64,000 nucleotides of DNA from Topomyia yanbarensis (GCF_030247195.1 NC_080671.1:13280843-13344842); one strand, 5' to 3'. Counted from the first letter of the stretch, positions 11,101 through 23,413 are shown. Program-made: numbers and translations. The notes: a model not told the origin generated them from the sequence alone.

Positions 11101-12490
11101 CTAACAATAACTTTGAAATTTAAGACTATCTCTATGTCTCACAGCATTAGCGTTGCATCACTTCGAAAAAAAAACACCCGAAACGTCATCCATCAACTGA
11201 AAAGGTGCATGTTGCAAGAGACTGCTAGTCGTTGACTGCAGGATAAAAACAATTTCTGTGGCATAGCCTTAAAGCTTTAAACCAGTTGCTGCATCGCATT
11301 TGGCCTAAAGTGATTAGAGAATTGATCTGCAAACCACTTGACCCGGACAACGCCTTTAACAACTACAGCTTTACACGCGAATAGACAGAGAAAGAAGTAG
11401 AAAGCAATGATGCACTTCGCACGACCAAAAACCTCTTGCTGGCGTTTGTAGTTTTTGCTTCCGGGCTTGGTCACGTTTGGAACGGTATAAATGCTTTCAT
11501 TTTGGAATCATTAAACGGGGAAATATTCATTCATCGGACTGACTGACTGATTGACTGAGCATGGAGGACAATAGCTCTGGTATAGAGAAAGAGAGACTAA
11601 CGGGCTCTATCCGTGACAAGTTTCGTGGAAGTAGTACTAATCGAGTTACGATCAAGTTTCCGTTTGCGGTTGTATCATACATCGTTTATCATGGCATTGG
11701 TGTTTTGGCACATGAAACTTTGGTAATTGAATACTCACAGCAACAGCATTCCAGTTCGGCGAAATATGTTGACTGTTTAGAAATACGAATGGAATGTTAT
11801 TTACACATTGTTGTTCCCAAAGGTGACGCGAGTGTGCACAAAGACCGAGCACACCCACACCCCTAAGAAAAATGTGGTCAAGCAAAGCTTAGTTCAATTA
11901 GTATGCAGAGGAAATAAATCAGTTCTATAAAAAATTGGATTGACAGGAAAAAATAATGACAAGTTAAAATATGAAATGAAATATGGATCATTCCTTTTAC
12001 ATGCCAACACTCCGTAGATCAACCTCAGCAATGAGATTATTCCATCAACTTTGGAGTATTTCGCACCAGTTTAACTATCTTTCTTCTTGGCAATAAACCA
12101 ATTGTTTAGATAAGCAGATTTGGGAAAAATTAGAGCTAACTGAGAATTTAAAAATTGGCAACGACCTAATGTTCAAATATTACCGACACTTTATAGATCT
12201 CTTAGAACCCCTAATAGTGGGAAGAATAAGTTTTCAGAAACTCAGTCTATCTTCGTGATTAATGAGGACTGAAACGCCCTTACCCTTACCCTGGAAAACT
12301 CAAACAACCAGAAAATACATCAATCATAGGAATAATTGAATTTTCCCGTGTTTGAACACAACCAGCACTGCCAAAAAAGGATGCAGATGCCAGGTAACAA
12401 GGAGAGCTTTACAGATAGACTGCAAAAGTGTGCGTCCGGATTCTAACTGAAGCAAGCATTAAGTAGGAAGACAAATTCAAAGATTTCTCG
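11101..12490. other. No confirmed gene; one TATA-associated small frame
   Basis: Contains a TATAAA at 11486-11491 upstream of the small reading frame listed separately. Otherwise no family or repeat was recognised. Confidence 0.4.
11561..11866 (+). CDS. Unrecognised 101-codon frame downstream of a TATA-like box
   Basis: An ATG in a fair context (gagcATGG) opens a 101-codon frame 70 bp after TATAAA (11486-11491) and after a TGACTGACTGATTGACTGAG run. The product (MEDNSSGIEKERLTGSIRDK...) has no motif I recognise and ends in a His/Pro-rich tail. A shorter frame overlaps it on the minus strand. It may be a chance frame; only the TATA-to-ATG arrangement supports it. Confidence 0.15.
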   Translation: MEDNSSGIEKERLTGSIRDKFRGSSTNRVTIKFPFAVVSYIVYHGIGVLAHETLVIEYSQQQHSSSAKYVDCLEIRMECYLHIVVPKGDASVHKDRAHPHP

Positions 12491-12684
12491 GTAAACATAT
12501 GATTACGGCATAAAAGCCAACTGTCAAAATTCTCTTTGATGGGAAATTCCGGACAAACCGTTCATAGCAGTTAATGAAAGAGACAACTTTTCTCTTTTGT
12601 TTCCTATCAACATCCGTGATTGGAGAGTAACCGTTTGTCCGGAATTTTCACAGTTGGCTTTTACGCCCTAATCATATATTTGTC
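12491..12684. mobile_element. MITE with ~50-bp TIRs, one arm carrying an insertion
   Basis: The left arm (from 12491; TAAAAGCCAACTGTCAAAATT) and right arm (to 12684) are complementary over about 50 bp, including TTCCGGACAAAC. The left arm carries an extra ~16 bp (near 12531-12547) that looks like a slippage duplication of AATTC. The interior is non-coding. Confidence 0.7.
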
Positions 12685-14495
12685 AAGATTTGTTATTAAA
12701 ATCGCTGTGCTATAACTAGGATACTGTTTCAGACGATGAAGTTTCCATTAGTTCTTGACGAAAGCTTAACCCCAACAGAATTCTAAATTGAACAAAGCAA
12801 AAAGATGATGATTCCAAAACTCGAAGCTTAAAGTGGTTGAAATAGAAGTCGTACCATCAGCCTTACATTGTGCATTTTAATACAGTGGGTCGCACTGAAA
12901 CTTCAATCGTTGTAGCCACAACTAGCCACTTTTAACATTCTGAAAATACACTTCCTAGCCGGTATTCAATGCACAGATGAAGCAGAATGAAATATAGTCT
13001 TCCCAGTCTGTTGTTGGCTTTCGCTTTTATAAAAGCATAAAACCATATCCAGCAAAGCACCCAATAAAAAACTTCTCATCTCGGCGGCGGTAGTTGGCTG
13101 CAGAGCAGACTAAATGAAAGGATGCTTTTATTGTGCTTCTGTAAAATATAGCGGATTGTGTATTCGCTCTGAAGGTGGCCGTCATCTGAGCTGTTTTAGA
13201 TTCGCGAAAGCGAGTGAACATGTCAGAACCTCGAAAATTTCCCACGCTTTCCACGAAACCGACGACGTCAGCATATTTCATAAGCATAATCGTGAACGAT
13301 AGACGGTACTAGACGTTATTAACCGGTTTAAGTGGGATCTCTATGATATTAAAAAGATTCTACTCTTTTAGCAACGGAACATTAGATTTCCATGTGATAA
13401 AGATGGTTATCTAATGGTAAGAAAAGTTCACGAAACATAGGAACAATCATTAATTACCGGAAAGGATATACAACTGGATTAAGTAATCCTTCTGTTTGGA
13501 ACGGCATCGACTAGAAAAGTGGAAGATAGCATGTTGCGGACGGACAGAGGAAGAGTTCTCTCCATCACCACAATGATGGCTTTGATTATGATTGGCTCCC
13601 ATGATCTAGCCACTGGAAGGAGATTTTCAACACCCGCCTGGCACGTGTCGGCTCTTTGCTGTCTAGTTCTCGTACACATACAGCATAATCATACAATGGT
13701 TAGTAGAAAGAGACCAATGAATAATGGTCGATCATCTTGTATTGAGAGAACAGTCCATCGCATGGACGGTGATTCTGCTACAATAGATGTTAGTACCATA
13801 TCAATCATCATCCCAATCATGTAGGAAATATGCATATGTAAATAAATTGGAAATCTTTATAGTTCCATTGTTTGGAACAAGAATTACGAGCTGAACTTTT
13901 CCTGCTAATTAGGTTCTACAGTGACGAGCTTTACTTCACTTATCTTTCCCTTAAAAAAGCGGGAAAAACAGCCTTGATTTGGCCTTTTAAAGCAGGTCAT
14001 CTTCATTAATCGTAACTAGTTCCGCAACAATGACTGAAAAAATCACCGCCCAATACTCAATTTTATTTGACATGCAAACAAATATAATAGTTTTTGTTTA
14101 AATGATATGAAAATTCTTAGTCTAGTTTGGCGTAAGTTTAACATCAATATAAATTTTAAATTATTTTATTCTTCTTCCTATTCCGTTCTCTACTCTAAAA
14201 CTTTGACACGAATTGGCACAAGTAAATAATTTCAAAACTGATATATTTTTAACTTATTTGCTTGTTAGGTCCGATATGCAGCACTAATAGTTTTTTTTCT
14301 CATTAGAGAAAGATATAATAAAGTTCATTATTATTGGCTTGAACCATTTCCGGATGTCGCTATGGTTTCATCAGAATCAGGAACCTTATTATGCAACCAA
14401 GTTGAAACGACTTTTCCATACAAGCTTGTATACAATAAACCTTTCGTTTCGAGATGTCACTCCAAATCTTCTGCCCTAACGGTAAGTCATCCATT
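12685..14495. other. No supported gene
   Basis: 13027-13302 is open on both strands (86 codons minus, 62 plus), and 13519-13824 holds a 101-codon plus frame. None has a recognisable domain or splice context. The rest is AT-rich. Confidence 0.4.
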
Positions 14496-15273
14496 ATATC
14501 GTCGCTGTTGAGCTATCTTATGACAAGCGCCATTTTGCGCATTTCGAGAAAAACGATTTTTAAAGTTTGAGATTGAATATCCTGAAACTTTTAAATCATA
14601 TAAACAATCTAAAGAAGGCAATTGATGCTTTCATCTATTCTGTATAAATTTCTCAAATATTACGAAGATCGGTTGACTATGTTGCGAGTTTTTACTAAAA
14701 ATGTAAACAAAAGTCGCACTCACACGTGTCATAGGTGTGTATTGATCACAAAATTTGAATGGCGAGTCATAATCGTGCATGGAAAATTTTCCATAGAAAA
14801 AAATCATCGATTTTCTACTTTTATTCATATTTTTGGCTACATTTAGTCTATAAACAATCGGTGAAATGTATTTTGAAGGAAATGAGTCAGGGAATCTAGA
14901 AAAAATAAATATTTTTGCTTACAGTGTTGCCAAATATGCTATATTTCCAGTTTAAAACTTAAATTGCATTTTTCTCATAATTCGCGCATTCTTGTTTTGA
15001 AACTGATTATACCATTGTGTTGCTCGGATAGTTTTACATATAAAAACATCTTATACATCAAGATAATTTGAGCCAATCCCCAGATACAGTCATTTGAAGC
15101 AAAAAATTAAAAATTTCTTGGCGCGTTTCTCGTTATATCTCAATAACCAAGCAGAATGTAAAAATTCTGTAAACGCCACTTTATAGAGATTTTTTAGACA
15201 AGTAATGCGGCATATCTAACTCAGTTTACCCCAAAATGGCGTTTGTCATAAGATAGCACAACAGCGACGATAT
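14496..15273. mobile_element. ~780-bp TIR element, non-autonomous
   Basis: 14496-14537 and 15232-15273 are inverted copies, 39 of 42 positions matching (core GCTATCTTATGACAA). The interior has no transposase-like frame, only short A/T-rich frames. It is best read as a non-autonomous DNA transposon of unknown superfamily. Confidence 0.7.
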
Positions 15274-16164
15274 GGCGTTTAATCGGGACACAAATAATGT
15301 TTCCATATTTGGATTTACCGTATCTGTATCGTGGTCTAGTCGGTTGCCACATACTGATGAGATGAATTTGAAACGTTGAAACAAACTTATTAAAAATAGG
15401 CTTATTGTGTACGTATAAGTTACGAGGTTCGTCGAAGTAGCGGGGAAAAATATTACAACAATTTCCCTTGTATTTTTCGAACAACTACAAACAAACAAAT
15501 ATCCAAAGACCAAAGGGATCAATGTAGTGGTTAACTGGTGGCTCGTAAGAAATCAATCTAATAGGCTAATAGGTCATTTAGCGGTTGATTATTACTGCAC
15601 TGTACTACTGTATTGAAGCGCTGTATGAAATGTTCGTTACTTGTAAATGCGCCGTAAAAGAGTGAAATTGGGCTCGGCCGAACATAATCGTAAACTTAAT
15701 GGCCATGATTATAAAATGAGATACTAAAGCAGCCAGCAGGTATGTACGTATGTAGATGGTGAATGGTTTGATGCGATAAATATGATACTTAAATTGACCA
15801 CCCTTTGATTGTACCTTGCTTTGCATTCCAATAAAAATTGCGACCGTGACGAAGAAATTGAATTAAGCAGCGCATGTCGAATTTTAAAATGTTCCGGTTC
15901 GAGTATATGTGATTTGTAAATAGTTCGACCGTTTTTCTAGTTAATAAAATTAAAAATTCTCTAAATTTGAATAAATTTATCTATCTGAATCGGTTTGAGC
16001 TTTGTTTTTTTAGTAAAAATATATTTACTATTATAATACGATCTCCGCAATAATCCGAACACACAAAAACTGTAATAAAATATCAAAGAATTATCAATCC
16101 GACTTAAACACCGTTGCTGGCACTCTTTTTAAAAGATTACTAAGGAGTTCTTGACTACGACGAA
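15274..16164. other. No supported gene
   Basis: AT-rich. Near 15345, ACTGATGAGATGA preceded by AGTCGGTTGCC resembles the motif at 32898-32920, but the pairing needed for a ribozyme is absent. Confidence 0.4.
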
Positions 16165-16295
16165 CTTTTCCGAAACTACCTCATATGCCCTATCTTCAAA
16201 AAGGTCCACAAACTCGAGAGTAGTAACTAACGAGTCTAACGATCCACAGTGCCACCGATACGATACTCTCCCATGTTCTGTTTAGCAGACTAAGC
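16165..16295 (+). pseudogene. RTE-type reverse transcriptase scrap
   Basis: Translated pieces LICPIFKKVHKLESSN and DTILSHVLFSRLSL, in different frames, match the RTE-clade RT segment '..CPIYKKG..L.C.NYRGI..L..AY..LSHVLF.RL'. The same LSHVLFSR peptide appears at 51360-51615. Frameshift and stops make it a short relic. Confidence 0.65.
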
Positions 16296-16448
16296 CTGTT
16301 TGCTTTCTTTTTAGGCGGGTTAAGAGAAGTATGGTAGACAAATGGTGAATATTTGGTAAGGCACGGTACAGTGAAACTTGAAGTGGCCAATTTTTGCGCC
16401 ACTACATTTAAAACTAAGAAACCATTTTTAGACTATCTTAAATTAGTT

Positions 16449-16785
16449 CTTTTTTATATTTTAACGACCTTCAATTAGCTAGAGATTACTGGGTATGGAA
16501 AGTTATGAAAATTAGATCCATAGTACCCAAGTGATAGCAAGGATGTGAAGTATACAGATCGGAAAACTAGAAGCTGTTATGCTGCCTAAGCTCGACTCCA
16601 ATCAGCAGAAAACAAAAGATAAGCCCGTAAGATATTAAGCCTGTTCTAATGACCCTGCCACTTCTAGTTTTCCGATCTGTATGCTTCACATCCTTGCTCT
16701 CACTTGAGTACTATGGCTCTAATTTTCATAATTTTCCCTACCCAGTAATCTCTAGCTAATTGAATGTCGTTAAAATATAAAAAAG
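16449..16785. mobile_element. Foldback MITE with ~125-bp inverted arms
   Basis: Arms 16449-16573 and 16661-16785 are long reverse complements with only scattered mismatches (for example CTTCTAGTTTTCCGATCTGT on the right). An ~87-bp loop separates them. This is the largest clean palindrome in the window, and it has no coding potential. Confidence 0.9.
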
Positions 16786-16949
16786 AAAATGTGACTAACA
16801 TAGTCGAAATTAAAAAAAGAAAAAAAATGAATTAGTTCTAAATACAAGAAGGATCAAATTTTTACGAAGATCAAGAGCGGGGGGGAGGGGTGTTATTATA
16901 TTATAATTACTAAAAATACAGTTTGGCTTTTTGCTGGCTTTTCAATGAA

Positions 16950-18299
16950 AACGAAAACTTGTGCATAGATGAGCGTGGATGATCGCGATTGCATGTCCGC
17001 CTTTGTGTATCGCGAAAGCTCGAGCGTTTGTATGTTAATGTGTATGTCATATGTGGTACTGTGTACGTAACTTCGTGTGCAAAAATTCGATTTTATAACC
17101 GTGTGGCCATTCGCATATTCGCGTGTGTTCTTGAATGATCGCGCGGACCGTGAATCTGATATATACGGATCTGAACAGAATATATACAGTTCAGATGTTA
17201 GAAAAAAGTGAGTTTCCTCATATCACTAAAGTTCCCGGTCATGTCACCTTAGAACGTGTTGTCTAGTGGAAATGAGTGTCATTTTTTATTGATCCAACTG
17301 AAAGTAGGACCAACCAAAAACATGATCGCGCGAACACGGTAGGTCCTTGAGAACGTGTTTGTAATCACTAAAACGTTTACTAAATAATAGGGGTAAATAA
17401 TAGGCTATCATGTTTGTCAGCATCAGTGCGTAAGTCTTTCAGGTCGTTATCGGTTTCCATTTCGAATGATGCCAGCACATTAGTGAGAAGGAAGGCAATC
17501 AAGTAGATTCGCTCTGGTGCGAATCAACACCACAAAGGCTTTACAGGGGACTTCTGAGAACGAGACATAGAGAGAAGGAGGGGCTATATTCGTATGTTGG
17601 TTGTTTTCAGGAAGAGATAGATAAGAGACACATGAGGAAGATCGCGGCTTGCCAATACATTTCGAACCGGAATACGTGAATACTTTCCGGTGTTTATAAA
17701 GTTCCTATCTCACAAGTGGTTTAGATGCTAGATGAAAGTGAGTTTCCCCATATCACTAGAGCTGTTGGTCATGTCGCGACGGAACGTGTGGTCTAGTGGA
17801 TATGAGTGTTTTTATTGATCCGACTGAAGGTAAGACCAATCAGAAACAGGACACTCAAATGCTGCTGGGACCGAGGGTAGGGACATCCGGGCGTGACCTA
17901 TTTATGATCGCGCGAACACGATTATTTGTAGGTCCTTGAGAACGTGTTTGTAAGTACTAAAACGTTTACTTAATCACCGGGGTGCTATCATGTTTGTCAG
18001 AATCAGTCATCCAGTTTTTTAGGTCGTTATCGGTTTCCATTTCGAATGCTGTCAGCACAGTAATTAGAAGAAAGACCATCACATAGTTTCGGTTTAGTGC
18101 GAGTCAGCACCACAAAGGCAGTACGGGGGACTTCTGAGAACTAAGAATAGTGAAAAGGAGGGGTTATATACGTATATTGGTTGTTTTCAGGAAGAGTTAG
18201 ATAAGGGGCATATGAGGAAGATCGCGGCTTGCCATTACATCTCGAACCAGAATACATGAATGCTTCCCGGTGCTCACAAGCTCGTATCTCACGCCTTCC
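16950..18299. repeat. Tandem ~530-580-bp monomers upstream of an RTE 5' end
   Basis: 17396-17705 and 17980-18295 are direct repeats (shared words: TCGTTATCGGTTTCCATTTC, GAAGATCGCGGCTTGCCA, GGTTGTTTTCAGGAAGAG). A second phased word, TCTAGTGGA/TATGAGTGTTT.TTATTGATCC, appears once per unit. An earlier part (16960-17160) matches the CGCG-rich monomers at 4985-7080. The array ends about 130 bp before the RTE endonuclease frame. This placement suggests 5' UTR monomers, though chance adjacency is possible. Confidence 0.75.
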
Positions 18300-18431
18300 A
18301 CGGGCGTTTATTGATGACATTTAATCTGTAGGCCTGCACAGACTAGGCACTACCGCCTTCTGCAGAAATAGTGAAATTGAGAGATACGAGCGAACATGGG
18401 CGCTTTAATCCAGAACTAAAAGCCGTCGCAC

Positions 18432-19018
18432 ATGTCAGTTATGTGGGGTGGCGGACAACAAAGAAACCCCACACGGCGGTCTTCCTTCGAGATAGGGGAT
18501 GGTGTAGGCCCAATAAGACGCTCAGAAAACACTACTTTAGGAACAATTAGGAAGAAAATACGGATCGCAACAATCAACAAAGACCTAAGCAACGAAAAAA
18601 TGACGATTGTAAAGTTGACTCGGGTTCAACCGAATACTGCACGAGGAGTTGTCAACCTGCAACTTCGAAGTCGTAGCATTTCGGCAACATTCTACCAGAG
18701 TGGCAGCACAACAGACGAGCTGGGAACCGGCTTTATAGCGATGTCCCAACGCGTGATCGAATGGCATGCGATCAGCGAAAGGAAGTGTGTAGTGAGCATC
18801 AAAGGCCGTTAGTTCAAGTACAGCATCATCAACGTGCGTTGTCCTCACGAAGCGATACCCGAAAATGAGAAAAATGCATTTTATGCGCAGCAGGAGAATT
18901 TCTATGGAAGCTATCCGCGGCGGGATGTTAAACTCGTCATCGGGAACTTACGCGCCCAAATAGTCCAGGAAGAAAAGTATAAACCGGTGGTCGGACTGGA
19001 CAGTCTGCATATCGCATA
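18432..19018 (+). pseudogene. RTE-clade retrotransposon, endonuclease-domain region
   Basis: Two nearly continuous frames (18432-18812, then 18834-19018) contain a chain typical of RTE apurinic-like endonucleases: ELGTGFIAMSQRVIEWHAIS, then SIKGR.FKYSIINVRCPHE, then FY.....YGSYPRRDVKLVIG, ending in VVGLDSLH. In the family these blocks surround catalytic residues of the exonuclease-endonuclease-phosphatase fold. The catalytic 'GDFNA' equivalent is altered to GNLRA, and an in-frame stop follows IKGR. It stops abruptly at 19018 without RT, so it is a 3'-truncated or deleted relic. Confidence 0.75.
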
Positions 19019-19704
19019 GTGTTTTTTTTGCCAAAATCGAGCGATCTATTAATTACGTTATCTATCGTTAAATTTGGGTCAATTACGTCTTCGGAGGAAT
19101 ATGTGGACATTGCAAGTCCTTTTATATGGTGTTGTTATTTTAATGATTAATCTTCCTAAAACTGAGGTATATTTACCAACTTTCTTGCAAGTGCATATAT
19201 TAAAATTATGTCTTCGGAAAAGTTGCACAGCAAGCTTTTGCTAACAACTTTTCTGAAGACACAATATCCGTAATATATTCAACATTATTGCTGGTTGTTT
19301 GTGGATGATCCCTTTAAAGCCAATTTAATAATATAACTTTTTAAATGTCACTTTGACAAGTTCGGTAGGTTCTGTAAAAAGGTTTGAATTATCAAAATGG
19401 ATAACTTTCTATATTACAAGTTGTTTCAATGTGTGATTGATTGTTATCATGGAAACGGCTGAGTTTACGTCAATAGTATTTTCGGACTACTATTCAGAAA
19501 TAGCAAGATTTGCTGGTAAGATTTTCCTTATCCTTCTACAAGTGAGATTTTTCAACTATTTTTTTAGTAAAAGAAATGAGCAAACGCCTTTGGACAAGTT
19601 ATGGAGATTGTTTTCACGAATATCTTTGCAAAATACAAGTCTATTCTTTAAATACATAAGAAGTTGTAGCTCGTTATATTTGGATGACCCCAAAAAAGAT
19701 TTTT
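19019..19704. other. No gene; short hairpin at 19210-19260
   Basis: 19210-19225 (GTCTTCGGAAAAGTTG) pairs with 19245-19260. The same hairpin type recurs at 54136-54186, indicating a dispersed foldback sequence. An adjoining frame (19437-19736) runs into the piggyBac-type MITE and is therefore unlikely to be a gene. Confidence 0.5.
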
Positions 19705-19708
19705 TTAA

Positions 19709-19893
19709 CCCTCAAAAAGGCAAGCTAAAATTGTAACTTCAAGAAGCATCGCTCCTAAGACTCTATCAAATATAACAGTCTCTTTTTTGTCGTTTTATCA
19801 GTGAGCGAGTAAAATGCCAGAAAACGCTCGATCATTTGTATTTCAAATTATAAGTTCATTGAAACTAGAGAACTGTAACTGCCTTTTTGAGGG
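19709..19893. mobile_element. piggyBac-type MITE with TTAA duplications
   Basis: A 185-bp element with TIRs CCCTCAAAAAGGCA at 19709 and their complement ending at 19893. It is flanked by TTAA at 19705-19708 and 19894-19897. A CCC-starting TIR plus a TTAA target site is the hallmark of the piggyBac superfamily. The interior is non-coding. Confidence 0.8.
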
Positions 19894-19897
19894 TTAA

Positions 19898-20599
19898 ATT
19901 TAATTTTTAATACTAATTACTACGGGATTCATACATTCTACGAAGTTATTTAAATCTTTAAAATGCACAATTTTTAATAATGCATAATTTTTCTTATCTC
20001 GAGTATTTTCGAAGATATTGGACATCTTTTGAAAAATAATAGTTTTTTCAAATCATTTATAGATCTACCGCAGACGACGAAATACCATTAAATTCTCTTG
20101 AGATTTATAATATTGATGTAGCATGTCTCATTACAACTAGAGCTGGCTGCCTGTTTTTGCCTGTTCAAACGTTATTACTTTTAAAACTTTTGCTAATTTT
20201 GTCAAACATTACCCAATAACTTCTAAGTCGCAAGAAATGGACCGATGATCTCCTCTGGGAAAATATCTTCATAAAACGAACAACTCTCTGGAACCCGTTG
20301 AAGCTTTTAAGATGTCCTTCACAAACAACGGTCAATAACTTCGACAGTACCAAAAAATTATATTTTTTGTCTTCATTAAAAATGTTCGCAAGTCCTTTCA
20401 CATTTCTGAAGTCTATATTGCTTGTCATATTTTGAAAAAAAAAAGTAACAAATAACTCACTTCAAGGGAGATTAATCACTATAACTATATCATCAAAATG
20501 AAGGTCTTTGATCATTGTAGAACATCCTAGAAGACATCATTGCAGTACGCTTTACCGTTTTCGCGTGAATATCTTTTTGTGCGTTTTTGGCGAAAATAT
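19898..20599. other. No supported gene
   Basis: AT-rich, without recognised family. The plus frame that enters the RTE tail begins at 20508, but only the part after 20600 has recognisable homology. Confidence 0.4.
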
Positions 20600-20840
20600 G
20601 CCCATTGTGGTGCGGTGGACTGGACATGTCGCCAGAATGGCGAACCACAAACCGGTAAAAAATGTAATCGAAACTAATCTGATAGGTAAAAGGAGGATAG
20701 GTGCACAACGAGCAAGTTGAAGGGGATCTGAGGAGTCGAATACCTGGGAGACTGGTGACGAACGGCCACAACCCAGTGAACTGGAGACGACTTCTTGATA
20801 CAGCGCAAAGGACACGGATTGATTGGTAAGGTAAGTTAGA
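20600..20840 (+). pseudogene. RTE-type ORF C-terminal tail
   Basis: VRWTGHVARMANHKPVKNV, then KRRIGAQRA and, after a frame change, NPVNWRRLLDTAQRT match the conserved end of RTE-clade proteins (W.GHV.RM...P...V..., G.RR.G.., W...A..R). One stop and one frameshift are present. It lies directly before, not after, an RT segment (20850-21300), so the two belong to different copies or a rearranged one. Confidence 0.75.
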
Positions 20841-20849
20841 GAAGGACAA

Positions 20850-21300
20850 TCATCGACGGACCAGATGTTTACACTGCAACGCATTCTGCTTAAATTCGGG
20901 GAATACAATTTGCAGAATCACAAACTGTTTGCTGATTTCAAGGCGGCGTACGATTCTGTGAAATGAAGCGAACTGTGTCAGAAAATGCTTGTACATGACT
21001 TCCCGACAAAACTGATTAGTCTGATTCATAATGCCCTAGATGGGTTAAAATCAAGTGTCAAAATAGTCGAACAGACATTCGACCTCGGAACGGAATCATC
21101 ATCACGATAACTTATATGCTTCTTGAATTCGTGGACGACTGAAATTATAGGCGTTGATCGCAGACCAGTGGAAGAGACATTCTTACCTTTGGAAAGGGAG
21201 GCTAGCAAAATCAGACTGAATATAAACTCTGACAAGACAAAGTACGTGGTAGCAGTCCGAAAGGTGAAATTTGACCAAATTGTTTATAATTCTTTCAGCG
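20850..21300 (+). pseudogene. RTE-type reverse transcriptase fragment
   Basis: TDQMFTLQRILLKFGEYN, HKLFADFKAAYDSVK, MLVHDFPTKLISLIHNAL, then (after loss of the active-site segment) EETFLPLEREASKIRLNI and SDKTKYVV. These are consecutive RTE RT blocks. The catalytic YADD-type box lies in the deleted or altered part near 21100-21140, where the sequence collapses to a short LLEFVDD-like remnant. A stop follows DSVK. Confidence 0.8.
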
Positions 21301-23413
21301 TCCCCGCGTTGTCAGCCACAGCTCAAAGATGTCTTCTTATTTAGTTACTATATGTTCATACAATTTGCATCCGAATATGTCTGAATTTATTTTCAAAATA
21401 CATGCTACAATCAGCAATTCAAATCTGAAAAGCTGCAATCTGTCCTTGTCTCTATGTCTCGAATCAGCAATGCTAATCGTCAAACCGAGCAGCTCCTCCG
21501 ATATTAAACTTTAAGAGATAAACGCTGCTTTAATTTTCAGCTGCCCCTTTTCGCGTTCCAGATAATTCCAAAGCCAGCTTCAACTGTCTCCTTTTAATAT
21601 GGAAATCGTGCATGGTAGTCTGAAATTTATGGGGTAAAAAAACCCGATCGTTAAGCTGTTGATTAATTTGTAGTTGTAATTCGTCCCATTTTCGTGATCA
21701 CCACGAGGTAGATTTGCACTGCTTTAGAGGTTATAAACTCGTGCTTCGAATCTTACGGTATGCATTTACATGAATAAGGTAAGCTAAATACAATTCAATA
21801 CCATTCGTTGCACCACCTATATCCTACTATAAAGTTTTGTCCTAACACATCGAGCTACGGTCGCCCTGATACGAGAAACAACCCGCGTCAGCGGGCGAAT
21901 ACCTTAAAAAGTTTCTTCCGCGTGTTGCTCCCGGAAGGCCGCCACCGCGTGGTACGCCGGCGTTCTTTGTGTTCGCAATCAATATATCCACCTACCCAAA
22001 ACTACCCGTACACACCAAAAAATAATGAAATTTAAACGACATGTAAATCAATACGAATGCAAACATACAACGATTGAATCAAAAATTTAATTGAAAATTA
22101 CGTTAAAATCATTTGGAGCATCAAACAGCATACAATTTTACACTTTCATTCGTGTAATATTACATGTCATTCATTTTACAGCAATATTCGAGTAAAAATA
22201 CATAAGAAGCACATTGGTTTTCCGTTTAAAGAAACTGTAATTTTCAATCTACGGGTAAAATTATAATAAAATTCGTTGAAGAAAGCACGAAAAGTCGTGT
22301 GTGTTTGTGGTGGAACTTAATTTTACATTTATATTAGTGCTCCAAATATGTGCATGAAAATAAACTTAAAATTACAAAATATTTTTTTCTGTGTATATAG
22401 ACCAACGCAGGTAACCGGGAATTTCGCGGAATATGGGAATGTACAACTTTATTGGAATGTTCGTTTCGATGGTTTCACCTGTTGCCCGTGGACTCCCACT
22501 TGTACCGAGTGTCAGTCAGGAACATGGGCTACTGTCGTGTATTACCTCTTCCTCAATGGAAATTGATTCTGATTAAATTGCTGCTCAAATTCATATGAAG
22601 TAGAATATCTGACAAAAAAAACGAACAAGTGTCTTTGACAGAACTATAACGATCTCTTCGGTGCAATATATGGACCTCCTCTGCAAATTCACACGTTTAC
22701 CCGATTGAATATGGATGAAGCTGGGTGCCGTGTGTGTACACGATAAGCCACCGATTCTACGGATTCCGCCAGCCAGCGATGGTCGCCCAATCGATGGAAG
22801 GTGTGATGTTGATGATGGCAGCAGTAATGTGCGATGATGTCGGAATACGCCTACCCACTGCCTGGTTTGCCTGGCCGATTGGATTTGCATTCACCGTACG
22901 ATTTCCAGCCGGAATAAAGACTGTTTACTGGCGAGGGATTCAAGTTCTTCAGAATGGCACAAATGGAGTTTTTCCTATTGCAGTGCGATCGAACATCGCG
23001 GATACTAAACGATATTCTATTCAATTATAGGTGTTTTAAAAACCAATAAATAAGACTAAATGACTGTTTTGAGACGGTGGAGGCGGTTGTTAATAGGCTG
23101 GAATTCGTTGTGGGATTTGGTAACTGATTCATTGCTATTTTGGTCTGGTAACTGCCGGTATTGATGGAAACCGTTGTAGATAGTGGCTCGACGAATTTCT
23201 GGATCATTAGTAATGTTGGTCTCTTTTCTATCATATTATGATAAGCATATAAGAAAATAGACCTATTATTGCTCAAATTTCTAACCATTACAATACAGTA
23301 TTCAGAATTGAAGTATAGTGTTTGAAAGTTTGAGCTTCAAGTTTGTTAGATTTGCGAATGTGTGTGTTTTCATGAGTATGCAATACAATTTCAAACCTTA
23401 TACCCAAACTGTG
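21301..23413. other. Unassigned; GC-richer islands at 21800-22030, 22400-22560 and 22680-23030
   Basis: These islands have open frames (75, 72 and 101 codons) without recognised domains. In 22800-23030 the other plus frame reads MSEYAYPLPGLPGRLDLHS..., which looks protein-like but ends at a stop after YDFQPE. They could be decayed exons or regulatory DNA. Nothing here is strong enough to call a gene. Confidence 0.35.

Noticed and set aside
13027..13302. Frames open on both strands (86 and 62 codons)
   Set aside because: Mutual overlap and no recognisable family; likely chance in a GC-richer patch.
14360..14400. Minus-strand CTGATGAAACC resembling a hammerhead box
   Set aside because: No stem II pairing and no correctly placed GAAA/UH partners.
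20552..20908. 118-codon minus-strand frames
   Set aside because: Antisense shadows of the RTE C-terminal tail.
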